Positions 1 through 9,117 of a DNA stretch of 64,000 nt are shown here, piece after piece. The stretch covers positions 124,001 through 188,000 of the forward strand of contig NZ_KB899378.1 of NCBI RefSeq assembly GCF_000378185.1. The letters run 5' to 3'. Numbering within the stretch: position 1 is the first letter of the stretch; every line of letters begins with the position of its first letter. This stretch comes from Salinimonas chungwhensis DSM 16280. Its GTDB lineage: Bacteria; Pseudomonadota; Gammaproteobacteria; Enterobacterales; Alteromonadaceae. The position numbers and the translations under genes are program-made. The notes beneath the pieces are model-generated. The model was given only the letters and a program-made list of their open reading frames with translations, did no database searches and had not been told where the DNA came from.

Positions 1-591
1 ATAGAAGGCATTAAAGCGCCCAATCCGAAAGATAATCTGGATAACCTGCTGGCCAGTAGCAGACTGGCAGAAATAAGTTACTGGCTACGTCGCTTCCCGC
101 TTGCCATGAAACTGGATGCGCAGCATACGGTGGTTCACGCTGGTCTTTTTCCCCTATGGAGTACGTCACAACTGTTGGCGTTAAGCGATGAAGTGAGTCA
201 AGCGTTAAGTAGTACGCGCTATCTAGAACTACTTAATAATATGTATGCTAATGAGCCACAAAACTGGCGGGAAAGCCTGGACGGATTTGCGCGCCTTAGA
301 TTTATCATCAACGCATGCACCCGTATGCGCTTTTTATCCACCGATTATCGACTGAATGTTGCCGAAAAAGGCAAGCCGTCAGCCGCCCCGCCGCACCTTA
401 AACCCTGGTTTGAGCTGGATAACGAACACCTCGGCGGACATGAAAAGATAATATTCGGACATTGGGCTGCCTTAACCGGAGTAACTGATAAAAAACAGGT
501 TATCGGCCTTGATACCGGGTACGTATGGGGCAACACAATGTCTGCTTATCGTGTTGAAACAGGTGAAATAATTGCGGTTTCAGCCGGGTAG
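1..591 (+). CDS. apaH: Diadenosine tetraphosphatase ApaH (5' end outside window)
   Basis: This is the C-terminal 196 residues of symmetrical bis(5'-nucleosyl)-tetraphosphatase, which hydrolyses Ap4A to two ADP in the cytoplasm. The reading frame is open from base 1, so the start lies upstream of the window; against a usual length of about 280 residues roughly 85 are missing, including the N-terminal metallophosphatase motifs. The recognisable parts are the HAGLFP motif soon after the window's first methionine and the C-terminal IFGHWAAL and GLDTGYVWGN motifs, which carry a metal-ligand histidine typical of the family. The gene ends in TAG. No terminator was seen directly after it. The identification is strong; only the start is unknown. 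Confidence 0.93.
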   Translation: MEGIKAPNPKDNLDNLLASSRLAEISYWLRRFPLAMKLDAQHTVVHAGLFPLWSTSQLLALSDEVSQALSSTRYLELLNNMYANEPQNWRESLDGFARLRFIINACTRMRFLSTDYRLNVAEKGKPSAAPPHLKPWFELDNEHLGGHEKIIFGHWAALTGVTDKKQVIGLDTGYVWGNTMSAYRVETGEIIAVSAG

Positions 592-670
592 TCGAGGGTC
601 TTACATTCAAGCCTGTTTTTCACTGCTGATATTTTTCTCCAGACTCCATACGCTTGTATCAGAAAATAAC

Positions 671-697
671 TTAAGTTCACTACATTATCGTCGATAT
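671..697 (+). promoter_or_regulatory. Candidate sigma-28 (FliA) promoter of the chemoreceptor gene
   Basis: TTAAGTTC (671-678), an 11-bp spacer and GTCGATAT (690-697) match the flagellar sigma-28 pattern TAAAGTTT-N11-GCCGATAA at 6 of 8 positions in each box with exact spacing. It lies about 140 bp before a chemoreceptor gene, which is a typical FliA target. This is a motif match only. Confidence 0.5.
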
Positions 698-730
698 AAT
701 AAGTCTCAGAGTGCAAATTAAGGTTCGGCT

Positions 731-765
731 ACTCAAAAAGTCATATTTAATGTGAACTTTTGAGT
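731..765 (+). other. Leader hairpin upstream of the chemoreceptor start
   Basis: ACTCAAAAAGT (731-741) and ACTTTTGAGT (756-765) are inverted repeats with one bulged A and a 14-nt loop. If transcription starts at the upstream candidate sigma-28 promoter, this hairpin lies in the 5' leader. It has no U-run and does not look like a terminator. Its function is unknown. Confidence 0.35.
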
Positions 766-834
766 ACAATTTGCAATTATTTAGCATTATTCGTCACATA
801 TCATAACGATAAAATTGTAGTAGCAGGAGTTTCG

Positions 835-2859
835 ATGAAAATCACGGTGGCTAAACGTATTATTGGTGGTTTTCTTACCATCAGCCTTTTGCTGATACTG
901 ATCAGTGTTTCTTCTTTATATAATCTTAATTCCATCGGCGCAGCTACAGACGAGGTAAATAATACCGCCATTCCTACGATTTCCGGCAGTAATGAGTTAA
1001 AAGCGACATTTTTAAATATGGGGCGTCTGACCTTTGAGTCCTACATCGAAGAAGAGCTTCAAGGGCTGAATGAAAAAGAGGCCAGCTTCAAAACAAGCCA
1101 GGACAACTTCACTAATACATACGCCAGACTGAACACCATTGTCAGCGATGATCCTGCCTTGAAATCTTCACTTGATAAAGTGCACGCCAGCTATAGCGAA
1201 TATATTGGAAATACAGAAAATATGTACGCTACGCATCGTCGTTATCTGAGCATGCGAAACACTATTAGCGACCAGCTTATGGTTGCCGAAGATAATGCCG
1301 ATGATGCTTCCATGTACCTGCTGGATTTTTCGTATCTTCCGGAAGTTAAATCAAACCCTGCTTTACAGGAAGCTGCAAAAATTGGCGGCGAGCTGGAAAG
1401 CGCGTTGTTATCCATGCTTACGGTGTCCAACGAGTATCTGAAAACCGGAACTCTGCTGCGTGCTGAAACGCTGAGTAATGAGGTGGCATTGGTTGTCGAA
1501 AATGTGTCAGAGAAACTGTCAGCAATGTTGGAAGCGGCGGATGGTCAGGATGCATCAGGCAGCCTTGAGGAAATCAGTGAAATGGTCAGTGAAGCGCTGG
1601 ACGCTATCACTGGTAATGATGGTGTCGTGCAGTTGCACCAGAACCGACTGTCGTTCCGAAACGCGGCAGAACAAGCACTCAATGCCTCTGATTCAAATAT
1701 TGATACTGCAATGGGCGAGCTGGAAAAACTCCTTACCCTAACCAATCAACGCGCTGATGCTATTGATGATCAGGTGACTGAAAAAGTTGCCAGCGGGAAC
1801 TTAATTGTCATCATCGTGGTCATCGCCTCGCTAATCGCAGCAGCAATTATCGGTACGTTGACAGTAAGAGCAATTACCCGTCCGCTTAATCGGGTAAATG
1901 AATTACTGCAGGTCGCTTCGTCAGGTGATTTGACCAGACGTCTGGACGACTCTGCTGAAGATGAATTTGGTCAGCTTGCACGTAACTGTAATCAGCTTAT
2001 CGCTAACCTCAAAACACTAATAAACGGTATCAATAATCGTGCTGAGCAGTTAGCGGCCGCGTCTGAACAAACCTCTACGGTAACGTCTCAGACTACGCAC
2101 TCTATTCAGGATCAGAAATCCCAGATTTCACAGGTCGCCACGGCTACTACAGAGATGCATTCAACCTCTCAACTGGTGGTGCAAAATGCTGAGGACACAT
2201 TGAGCCAGATTCGCCATGCTGACAGCGAAGCTGAAAAGGTTCGTCAAATCTCTCTGGAAAATAAGCGTACCATTGAAGTCTTGGCCAAAGATGTACAGGA
2301 AGCCGCTGACGTCATTAATAAATTACATCAGGATAGCGCCAGTATCGGCGGGATTCTGGATGTGATCCGCGGGGTGGCGGATCAAACTAACCTGTTGGCC
2401 CTTAATGCAGCCATCGAAGCAGCGCGTGCCGGCGAACAAGGTCGCGGCTTTGCGGTAGTAGCCGATGAAGTGCGCACACTGGCCAGCCGCACCCAAAAAT
2501 CCACCCAGGAAATTAATGCTATGATTGAAGTACTGCAATCGGGGGCAGAACGAGCGGTGGATGTGATGAACCAGGGTAAAGAGCAAACCGCAGTATGTGT
2601 CGAGCAAACCGACGCCGCTACACAGGCGCTGGATCTTATCTCCACAGCTGTGCGTCAGGCTCATGATGTCAGCTCTCAGATTGAGCAATCAGCCAGGGAG
2701 CAAAATGTGGTCTCGCAGGAAATCAGTGAAAAACTGGAAACAATTGTGGGCATTGCAGAAGAAACCACGGTGGGTGCACAGCAAACCTCCGAATCAAGTC
2801 AGGAAGTGGCACGCTTAGCAGAAGAGCTGCAGCAATCAATCCGTCAGTTCAAGGTTTAG
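835..2859 (+). CDS. Methyl-accepting chemotaxis protein
   Basis: This is a transmembrane chemoreceptor of 674 residues that signals to CheA/CheW. I chose the ATG at 835 because CAGGAG lies at 824-829 and the first membrane segment (about residues 8-30) follows directly; the open frame extends 25 codons further upstream without a ribosome site. Order: TM1, a helical periplasmic sensor region (about 31-320) without a recognisable PAS or Cache motif, TM2 (about 322-344), a HAMP segment beginning at the ITRPL sequence, and a long cytoplasmic coiled coil. The coiled coil carries the conserved hairpin tip ([19 protein letters not shown], about 516) and [15 protein letters not shown]. Its ligand cannot be predicted. 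The gene stands alone, with a candidate sigma-28 promoter and a terminator at its ends. Confidence 0.93.
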   Translation: MKITVAKRIIGGFLTISLLLILISVSSLYNLNSIGAATDEVNNTAIPTISGSNELKATFLNMGRLTFESYIEEELQGLNEKEASFKTSQDNFTNTYARLNTIVSDDPALKSSLDKVHASYSEYIGNTENMYATHRRYLSMRNTISDQLMVAEDNADDASMYLLDFSYLPEVKSNPALQEAAKIGGELESALLSMLTVSNEYLKTGTLLRAETLSNEVALVVENVSEKLSAMLEAADGQDASGSLEEISEMVSEALDAITGNDGVVQLHQNRLSFRNAAEQALNASDSNIDTAMGELEKLLTLTNQRADAIDDQVTEKVASGNLIVIIVVIASLIAAAIIGTLTVRAITRPLNRVNELLQVASSGDLTRRLDDSAEDEFGQLARNCNQLIANLKTLINGINNRAEQLAAASEQTSTVTSQTTHSIQDQKSQISQVATATTEMHSTSQLVVQNAEDTLSQIRHADSEAEKVRQISLENKRTIEVLAKDVQEAADVINKLHQDSASIGGILDVIRGVADQTNLLALNAAIEAARAGEQGRGFAVVADEVRTLASRTQKSTQEINAMIEVLQSGAERAVDVMNQGKEQTAVCVEQTDAATQALDLISTAVRQAHDVSSQIEQSAREQNVVSQEISEKLETIVGIAEETTVGAQQTSESSQEVARLAEELQQSIRQFKV

Positions 2860-2877
2860 CTACCCTAAACTGGTTAT

Positions 2878-2906
2878 CAAAGCGGTCCTTTCGGCCGCTT
2901 TTTTTT
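2878..2906 (+). terminator. Rho-independent terminator after the chemoreceptor gene
   Basis: The stem AGCGG(T)CC / GGCCGCT (one bulged T, loop TTTC) starts 21 bp after the stop codon and runs into eight T residues. Confidence 0.85.
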
Positions 2907-3130
2907 GTTCAAAAATTTTTATAACTGACACATTAATTATTGCGGCATCTGCTGTCAGTAAACTTAAAAAGTGTCTTAACAAAATTTCAGACACCACCGT
3001 GAAAGCGTTTGCTATAAACCCTTTTCTATCTCAAGCTTTTTATGGAGCTCCTCCCCACAGCCACCAAGGCTAAACAGTGCTCGCTTTAGATTAAATTAAG
3101 GGATAATTAAAGGAGTCATAAGCCACATTT

Positions 3131-3161
3131 AACGCAAATGAGAATTATACTCATTTGCGTT
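3131..3161 (+). promoter_or_regulatory. Fur box upstream of the siderophore receptor
   Basis: AACGCAAATGAG (3131-3142) and CTCATTTGCGTT (3150-3161) are perfect 12-bp inverted repeats around AATTATA. The core AATGAGAATTATACTCATT fits the AATGANAATNATTNTCATT ferric-uptake-regulator pattern at all but one defined position. Its right end overlaps the -35 box of the promoter, so iron-bound Fur would block RNA polymerase. Confidence 0.87.
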
Positions 3162-3187
3162 GACACTGTTCATTTTCAGCCTAATAT
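3160..3187 (+). promoter_or_regulatory. Sigma-70 promoter of the siderophore receptor
   Basis: TTGACA (3160-3165) and TAATAT (3182-3187) are separated by 16 bp. The -35 box is consensus and overlaps the Fur box. The leader to the ATG is about 50 nt. Confidence 0.7.
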
Positions 3188-3243
3188 AAGCGCCCTTGTT
3201 TACCACATTTGGAATGTGTAACCACTCAGGGGACTTAGAGAAA

Positions 3244-5619
3244 ATGATGAAGACACATCACACATTAGCCAGTATCGCATTATCTGTTCATTCCGGCCTA
3301 TGCCTCGCAGCAGCTGCTCCTGCTGTGCCCAACGACGATGAGATTGAGCACCTTGTGGTTACTGCCACCGGCTTTGAGCAAAAGTTATCCCAGGCACCGG
3401 CAAGTATTTCAGTAATAACCGCAGAGGATATAAAGACACGTTCTTTTACCTCACTGCTTGACGCAGTTAAATACCAGGAAGGTATTGACGTCGGCTCAAC
3501 CCGAGATAAAACCGGTCAGGGCAGTATCAGTATGCGGGGGTTAACCGGTGAATACACGCTAGTGCTTATTGATGGCAGACGCCAGAATAACCATGGCGAT
3601 ATTTATCCGAATAATTTTGGCGGCAATGCTTTTAACCATATTCCTCCGGTCGAAACAATTGAGAGAATTGAGGTTATTCGCGGTCCTGCTTCAACACTCT
3701 ACGGCGCCGATGCACTAGGCGGTGTAATCAATGTCATTACTAAACCCCACACTGATCAGTGGAGCGGTTCACTCACTTTTGGCCGAAGTCTTCAAACCGA
3801 CGATGACTTTGGCGATGATATCACCACAGATGTTTCACTGAACGGGCCGCTCATTGCCGACACACTAAGCATCGGGTTGCGTGGTAGCCTTTACGAGCAA
3901 CAAGCCTCATCGCCCCAGATAGCCCCTGCCATTGACCCTAATGGCCTTGTTCACTTACGTTCTCTTGGGTTTGGCAGCGGCGGACGAACAGTTAATAACA
4001 CCAATGAACACTATGGTTTCAGTCTGAATTATACCGTCGCCAAAGGGCATGAACTGACCTTTGATTACGACAACTCACATCAGGAGTATGATAATACGCC
4101 AGAATACAATTTAGAGACCGGGGACATTATTTATCCGCTGGGTACGCGCGACAATATCGACAGTATCTGGCAGGACCGTCGGGGTCAGGTTAATCCACGG
4201 GCCGGCTATGCAGCGGATCAGGAATTTGACCGCTCATGGTGGTCTTTAGCTTATGACGGTCAATATAGTTTTGGCTCAGTGATGGCAGCCTTGTCTTATG
4301 TAGATACCCAGAATAATGGACGTACTCTTCCGTTGAGCGTGGCAGAGCGATTGTTGTTGCAGCAGATATATGATGGTACCGGTCAGTATGCAGGATTACC
4401 GGAAGAAGAACGTCGCAACATCGCTGAAGATACATTTTTGCCCCGACCGGCTCGTCCGTTGGATAGCAGCCAGTATACCTTCGATTTGCGCTTTGATATT
4501 CCTGTCAGAGACTTGGCTGGCGATCACAATCTGGTCGTGGGCGCTCAGGTAATCGACGGAGAACTGCAGGATGGTGTATTTGGTCTTGAGTCAGGTAACG
4601 CAGGAGCCATTCAGGAGCAGCAAATGTACTCTGTTTTTGTCGAGGACAACTGGCTGATGACTGATGCGTTTACGTTAACAGCCGGTATCCGCTACGACGA
4701 TCACGACGTCTTCGGGAGTCAGACATCACCACGGGTCTATGGGGTTTACAACATTAACGATTACTGGACTTTGAAAGGCGGTGTAAGCACCGGCTATAAA
4801 ACACCGCAAACCACTGATCTCTACGACGGCATCACCGGGTTTGGCGGTCAAGGCACCAGCCCGTTTGCCGGCAACCCGGAGTTAGAGCCAGAAACCAGTG
4901 TTAATTCCGAAATTGCACTTTACTGGAGCAACCACAATCATAGCTTCAACATCACCTATTTTGATACCCGCTTCGAGGATAAAATTGCTCGCGGTGACAC
5001 AGTATTTAGCTGTGAAGCCACTGAAGGGCGTCGTCCTTGTGTGAATCTCGGCGACTACGATCAGTTAGGGTATGACACCTACAGCCAGAAGATAAATATC
5101 GATGAGGTGGATATCCAGGGCGTTGAGCTTGCCGGCCGCTATGCAATATCTCTAGACTGGTCACTGTATGCCAATTATACATGGACCGACAGTGAGCAGA
5201 AAAGTGGGTCCGAGCAAGGCTTACCTTTGACTAATACTGCCGAGCACATGGCCAACATTAATCTGGAATGGGCGGCAACCGAACAACTTAACGTGTATCT
5301 ACAGGGCGAAGTTCGCTCTGACCGATACCGGGGCTACGATGCGGTGTTCGAGCGTGAAAGGTACTTCGAAGATTACGCGATACTCAATTTAGGGGCCCGC
5401 TGGCACCTGAACGATAATGTGACTCTGAACTTACGGGTAAATAACTTACTGGACAGAGATTTCACCACCTACTCAGTGGATTATAATGATCTTAATGGCG
5501 ATGGAGTTTACGAATATCTGACCGGACGGGGTGTGGTCAGTGAAGTGGCATTTACTGACGATTATAATATTAAAGATAAAACCAGAAATTTCTGGGCCAG
5601 TGCCACAGTAAGTTTCTAG
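3244..5619 (+). CDS. TonB-dependent catecholate-siderophore-type receptor (FepA/IrgA/CirA-like)
   Basis: This outer-membrane receptor of 791 residues has a signal peptide (about 1-25), a TonB box (HLVVTATG), a plug domain, and a 22-strand barrel ending in phenylalanine (ASATVSF). The plug contains the family's SMRGL, LVLIDGRRQN, IERIEVIRGPASTLYGADALGGVINVIT-type sequence. That plug and the C-terminal NLLDRDF stretch resemble the FepA/IrgA/CirA branch that imports ferric catecholate siderophores. The ATG at 3244 follows AGGGGA (3228-3233) by 10 nt; the open frame can be read upstream from a TTG at 3196 without signal-peptide support. A Fur box overlapping the promoter supports iron-repressed expression. 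No siderophore synthesis or periplasmic transport genes lie nearby, so use of foreign siderophores is likely. The exact ligand is inferred only at the class level. Confidence 0.88.
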   Translation: MMKTHHTLASIALSVHSGLCLAAAAPAVPNDDEIEHLVVTATGFEQKLSQAPASISVITAEDIKTRSFTSLLDAVKYQEGIDVGSTRDKTGQGSISMRGLTGEYTLVLIDGRRQNNHGDIYPNNFGGNAFNHIPPVETIERIEVIRGPASTLYGADALGGVINVITKPHTDQWSGSLTFGRSLQTDDDFGDDITTDVSLNGPLIADTLSIGLRGSLYEQQASSPQIAPAIDPNGLVHLRSLGFGSGGRTVNNTNEHYGFSLNYTVAKGHELTFDYDNSHQEYDNTPEYNLETGDIIYPLGTRDNIDSIWQDRRGQVNPRAGYAADQEFDRSWWSLAYDGQYSFGSVMAALSYVDTQNNGRTLPLSVAERLLLQQIYDGTGQYAGLPEEERRNIAEDTFLPRPARPLDSSQYTFDLRFDIPVRDLAGDHNLVVGAQVIDGELQDGVFGLESGNAGAIQEQQMYSVFVEDNWLMTDAFTLTAGIRYDDHDVFGSQTSPRVYGVYNINDYWTLKGGVSTGYKTPQTTDLYDGITGFGGQGTSPFAGNPELEPETSVNSEIALYWSNHNHSFNITYFDTRFEDKIARGDTVFSCEATEGRRPCVNLGDYDQLGYDTYSQKINIDEVDIQGVELAGRYAISLDWSLYANYTWTDSEQKSGSEQGLPLTNTAEHMANINLEWAATEQLNVYLQGEVRSDRYRGYDAVFERERYFEDYAILNLGARWHLNDNVTLNLRVNNLLDRDFTTYSVDYNDLNGDGVYEYLTGRGVVSEVAFTDDYNIKDKTRNFWASATVSF

Positions 5620-5627
5620 GCAGAACG

Positions 5628-5652
5628 AGTGGCGGCCAGTCCGCCACTTTTC
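5628..5652 (+). terminator. Terminator after the siderophore receptor
   Basis: AGTGGCGG (5628-5635) pairs with CCGCCACT (5641-5648) over a 5-nt loop, followed by a short TTTTC tract. It begins 8 bp after the stop codon. The rest of the gap up to 5927 shows nothing recognisable. Confidence 0.7.
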
Positions 5653-5927
5653 ACCGACTCAACTCAACTACTCAATTTAATATTATCGTGATTCTGCTGA
5701 ATCTCACCGCTGCTGGCACACTTCCTGTTACTGACTTGTAACAGCACTGGCAATCAATAATGCTTTCCCCAGATGCAGCATTGTTTTTTACTTACCACGC
5801 TCTAAGCCAGGGAATAACCCACTTTACTGCATATTTATCAAGGTTCTAACGTTTACCCAAACTATACCTTTCAGATTATTCACACACCTCAAATTAATAA
5901 TTAAGTAACACAATGTTAAAAATAGCA

Positions 5928-5955
5928 TTGACACAGGTTAATACTGCGTTAATAT
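5928..5955 (+). promoter_or_regulatory. Sigma-70 promoter of the sucrose/fructoside receptor
   Basis: TTGACA (5928-5933) and TAATAT (5950-5955) with 16-bp spacing lie 65 bp before the chosen ATG at 6021. The proposed ROK operator begins inside the -10 box, an arrangement expected for repression. Confidence 0.65.
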
Positions 5956-5972
5956 TTAATCACAAACTGTTA
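5954..5972 (-). promoter_or_regulatory. Proposed ROK-regulator operator at the receptor promoter
   Basis: Read on the minus strand, this 19-mer is TAACAGTTTGTGATTAAAT, identical base for base to 11727-11745 in the GH32/regulator intergenic region. It overlaps the -10 box and the probable start of transcription. Exact reuse of a 19-mer in front of two genes of one sugar locus with a dedicated regulator is best explained as a shared operator. Confidence 0.68.
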
Positions 5973-6020
5973 CTAAAGGTCGGTTTATTACTACCCGTGA
6001 TTAATACAGGACACAGCCCC

Positions 6021-8516
6021 ATGAAGAAAATACAGAGCAACCCAAATAACATTTTTCGCCGAAATTTTATAAGCCTGGCCGTTGGCGCCGCTGTAGTTTG
6101 TAGCAACGCAGCATACGCACAGGAAGAGGATGAGAAGAAAAGCGCTGAATCGCTTAATCTCGAAACAATTGTTGTTACCGGTTCCGTTAAAGGTACCACT
6201 AAGCTCAACAGTACTTTGTCTGTAACTACCGTGTCCCAGGAACGGGCGGAAAGCTTTGTACCTCAGGGGACGGTAGATGTTCTTCGTTCTATTCCGGGAA
6301 TCAGAGCGGAATCCACGGGTGGCGACAGTAACGGTAATATAACCGTACGTGGCGTTCCGCTAGGCGGCGGTGGCTCACGTTTTTTGCAGCTACATGAAGA
6401 CGGTCTGCCAGTTCTGCAGTTTGGCGATATCATTGTAGGCAATGCTGATAACTATTTTTCTTACGACCAGACCATCAATGTGGTCGAGGCCATAAAAGGT
6501 GGTACCGCCGCCACACTGGCCAGTAACTCTCCCTCGGGGATCGTCAACTTTGTCAGCAAAACAGGCGAAGTTGAAGAAGGTACTTTAATCTATAAAACCG
6601 GCCTGGATTATGATCAGGATCGTCTTGATTTTGCCTACGGCACACCAGTAGGCAATGACTGGGCAATGCATATCGGTGGCTTTTACCGAACCGGTGAAGG
6701 CGTCAGAGATGCTGGTTTCAATGCTGAGGATGGCGGCCAGATTAAACTAAGCGTCACGCGTTTTTTCGATAACGGTAAAGCCCGTCTGTATTATAAACAC
6801 CTGGACGATCAAACTGCGACTATCTTACCCATGCCCGTGTTGCTAAATAACAAAGGCATTCCAGGTCTGGATCCCCGGGAAGCAACAAATATCCCTGTAG
6901 GACTTATTAATAATCAAACTACCGATGGCTCTGGCGGAATCAGAGAATCCAGTATTAAAGATGGCAACTCTGTACGCTCCAGTGTCATCGGCGGTGAGTT
7001 GCAATTTGATTTTGACGACAGCCTGACCGTAACAGAAAAATTCCGTGTAGCCAGAAACTCCGGGCAGTTCTTCGGTGCATTCAGTGCCGGTGTAGGCGCG
7101 GCCGTATCGCCTGAGTCGATTGGTGTTCCCAATGCGGAAAACCTGACCCTTGGCTATGCCCATGGTGTTGATGGTAACCAGCCTCTGTCACAAGAGACAT
7201 TATCGACACTAAATGGCAATGGCCTGATTCAGGATATCCGCACCTTTGATAATGATATCAATAGCCTGGATAATTTTACTAACGACCTTAGCCTGACCAA
7301 ATCTTTAGAAATGTTAGGCGGATACACCAATGTCACCGTTGGTTATTATGTGGCAAACCAGGAAGCGGATATAGATTGGTTCTGGCAAAGTCATATTGCC
7401 GATGTACAAAACATTCCTCGTTTAATGAACCTGTATAATGAGGAAGGCGAGGCAGTCACCGCTAACGGCCAGATTGCGTATGGCTCGCCGCAGTGGGGTA
7501 ATTGTTGTACGCGAGACACGTATTTTGATTCCAGCATTGATGCCTATTATCTTGCTATCGACAGCGAAGTAACCGATTCACTTTCGGTCAGTGCCAGTGT
7601 CAGACGAGACAGCGGTGAACTCACCGGCAGCTGGCTTCAGGCAACTGTCAGCCCGGTTGATGTAGACAATAATGGTGAACTTAGCTTTGCTGAAATGAAT
7701 ACAGAAACCTTTACTCAGGCGTCGTTTGCTGAGTCCAATAAGGCGCTGTTTGGCTACGACTGGGATTACACATCATTTGCTCTGGGCTTTAACTATATTA
7801 TCGACGACGGTCTGGCTGTGTTCGGAAACTACAGTGATGGCGCCCGGGCAAGTTTTGGCGACCGACTGGCCGATGCCGGCTTCATTGTACAGGGCCAGGC
7901 GCAGCCAGGCTCCGTGGTCAACGAGTTACGCATGCTCGAGGCAGGCATAAAATATCAGGCTGACAGATTCGGCATTTTCGCTACAGCATTTAATGTTAAT
8001 ACCGATGATGCCAACTCCGAGTCTGCCAGGGGACTGGATAACCCGGCACGAATTCGTGAATTTGAATCAAACGGGATTGAAATAGAAGCCACTGCCAATA
8101 TTGGTATGTTCAACTTTTTTGGCGGCATAACCTACACCGATGCAGAAATAAAAGGGGCGAATAATCCAGAGGTGGTTGGCAATGTACCTCGCCGTCAGCC
8201 TGATTTGGTTTATTCAGGTACGGCGTCTTATGCTATTGATGAACATGTAGTCGGACTTAGCTTTTTCGGCCGTACCGACTCCTATGTCAGCGATGACAAT
8301 ACCAATGAACTGGACGGTTACCTGACATTCAATGCCTTTGCGAATTACTTCATCGCCGATGATTTATCAGTACGCCTTGCCGTCAACAATCTCACTGATG
8401 AGCTTGCGCTGACAGAGGCTGAAGGAGGCTTTCAGACGGTGAATGGATTAGATATTATCCGGGCTCGATCTATTCTGGGACGCTCCACTTCGCTGGAACT
8501 GCGGTATACCTTTTAA
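6021..8516 (+). CDS. TonB-dependent receptor of the sucrose/fructoside locus
   Basis: This outer-membrane receptor of 831 residues has a signal peptide cleaved after AAYA, TonB box LETIVVTGS, a plug domain (RSIPGIRAES, ITVRGVPLGG, NSPSGIVNFVSK) and a barrel ending LELRYTF. I chose the ATG at 6021 because AGGA lies at 6008-6011 and a typical signal peptide follows; the frame is open back to 5913, but that part contains the promoter and operator. Its substrate is inferred from context: it shares a 19-bp operator with the GH32 beta-fructosidase gene and lies next to a LacY/CscB-type permease remnant and a ROK regulator, so sucrose or fructo-oligosaccharides are the likely cargo. The barrel sequence alone does not reveal the ligand. 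Confidence 0.85.
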   Translation: MKKIQSNPNNIFRRNFISLAVGAAVVCSNAAYAQEEDEKKSAESLNLETIVVTGSVKGTTKLNSTLSVTTVSQERAESFVPQGTVDVLRSIPGIRAESTGGDSNGNITVRGVPLGGGGSRFLQLHEDGLPVLQFGDIIVGNADNYFSYDQTINVVEAIKGGTAATLASNSPSGIVNFVSKTGEVEEGTLIYKTGLDYDQDRLDFAYGTPVGNDWAMHIGGFYRTGEGVRDAGFNAEDGGQIKLSVTRFFDNGKARLYYKHLDDQTATILPMPVLLNNKGIPGLDPREATNIPVGLINNQTTDGSGGIRESSIKDGNSVRSSVIGGELQFDFDDSLTVTEKFRVARNSGQFFGAFSAGVGAAVSPESIGVPNAENLTLGYAHGVDGNQPLSQETLSTLNGNGLIQDIRTFDNDINSLDNFTNDLSLTKSLEMLGGYTNVTVGYYVANQEADIDWFWQSHIADVQNIPRLMNLYNEEGEAVTANGQIAYGSPQWGNCCTRDTYFDSSIDAYYLAIDSEVTDSLSVSASVRRDSGELTGSWLQATVSPVDVDNNGELSFAEMNTETFTQASFAESNKALFGYDWDYTSFALGFNYIIDDGLAVFGNYSDGARASFGDRLADAGFIVQGQAQPGSVVNELRMLEAGIKYQADRFGIFATAFNVNTDDANSESARGLDNPARIREFESNGIEIEATANIGMFNFFGGITYTDAEIKGANNPEVVGNVPRRQPDLVYSGTASYAIDEHVVGLSFFGRTDSYVSDDNTNELDGYLTFNAFANYFIADDLSVRLAVNNLTDELALTEAEGGFQTVNGLDIIRARSILGRSTSLELRYTF

Positions 8517-8524
8517 TCCTTATT

Positions 8525-8552
8525 GCTGCGCAGGTAAGCTGCGCAGCTTTTT
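8525..8552 (+). terminator. Terminator after the sucrose-locus receptor
   Basis: GCTGCGCA (8525-8532) and TGCGCAGC (8540-8547) form a perfect 8-bp stem with a 7-nt loop, followed by TTTTT. Confidence 0.88.
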
Positions 8553-9044
8553 CTCACGTTGTCCCTCCCCCACTACACTCCCCCTGCCCTTTTCGCTCTC
8601 CCTCGCCTTAACCACCCATTATCTTAAACGTTGGCTACGCTCAATGCTTTTACAGAACATTACTCAGAATCTGCTTACTTAATCGTGATTGCCGAAATAA
8701 CTCTGCTGATCTTTTTGCTATAGCGACAAGGCAAACAAAGTTGCACCAGAGAATTGAAGCGATGCCACGCTAAGGCTTTAGCAGTTATGCAGGCTCTCAC
8801 GTTAGTTAGCTCCCCTTATTTCTGCAGCTGAAATCGGGCGGGTGGACACCAGGTTGCTTTTTAACAGGTTCGCATTGAGGCAACCACAGGGTTTCAATAG
8901 TTATTATTTGCGTGTGAGATTTTGCTGCGGCAGAACCATAGTTACTGAGGTTCTGATACGCCGAGCGGGCGTTTAAGAAGCATAGTTAATAGACGAAGAA
9001 GGCAAAACGTTAGTAACGCTCACTATAACGACTAGATTGCGTGT
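8553..9044. other. Unassigned intergenic stretch between receptor and permease remnant
   Basis: About 490 bp with no recognisable gene, RNA or repeat. The longest open stretch I followed on the plus strand is about 59 codons (from about 8812), without a clear start or any family resemblance. It could hold decayed sequence, since the neighbouring permease is also broken, but nothing here can be identified. Confidence 0.5.
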
Positions 9045-9080
9045 AAAAACGCCGCCTTTATAACGATAATAAAAACGGCG
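9045..9080 (-). terminator. Terminator of the ROK regulator-permease operon
   Basis: On the minus strand CGCCG pairs with CGGCG around an AT-rich arm that itself pairs TTTAT with ATAAA, and TTTTT follows. It lies about 38 bp past the permease stop codon. Confidence 0.7.
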
Positions 9081-9117
9081 ACATGCATTGGGTGAAAATA
9101 CATAAAAAACGGTCTGG

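Noticed and set aside
8812-8990. Open stretch of about 59 codons on the plus strand after the sucrose receptor
   Set aside because: It has no clear start codon or ribosome site, an unusual composition and no resemblance to any family I know.
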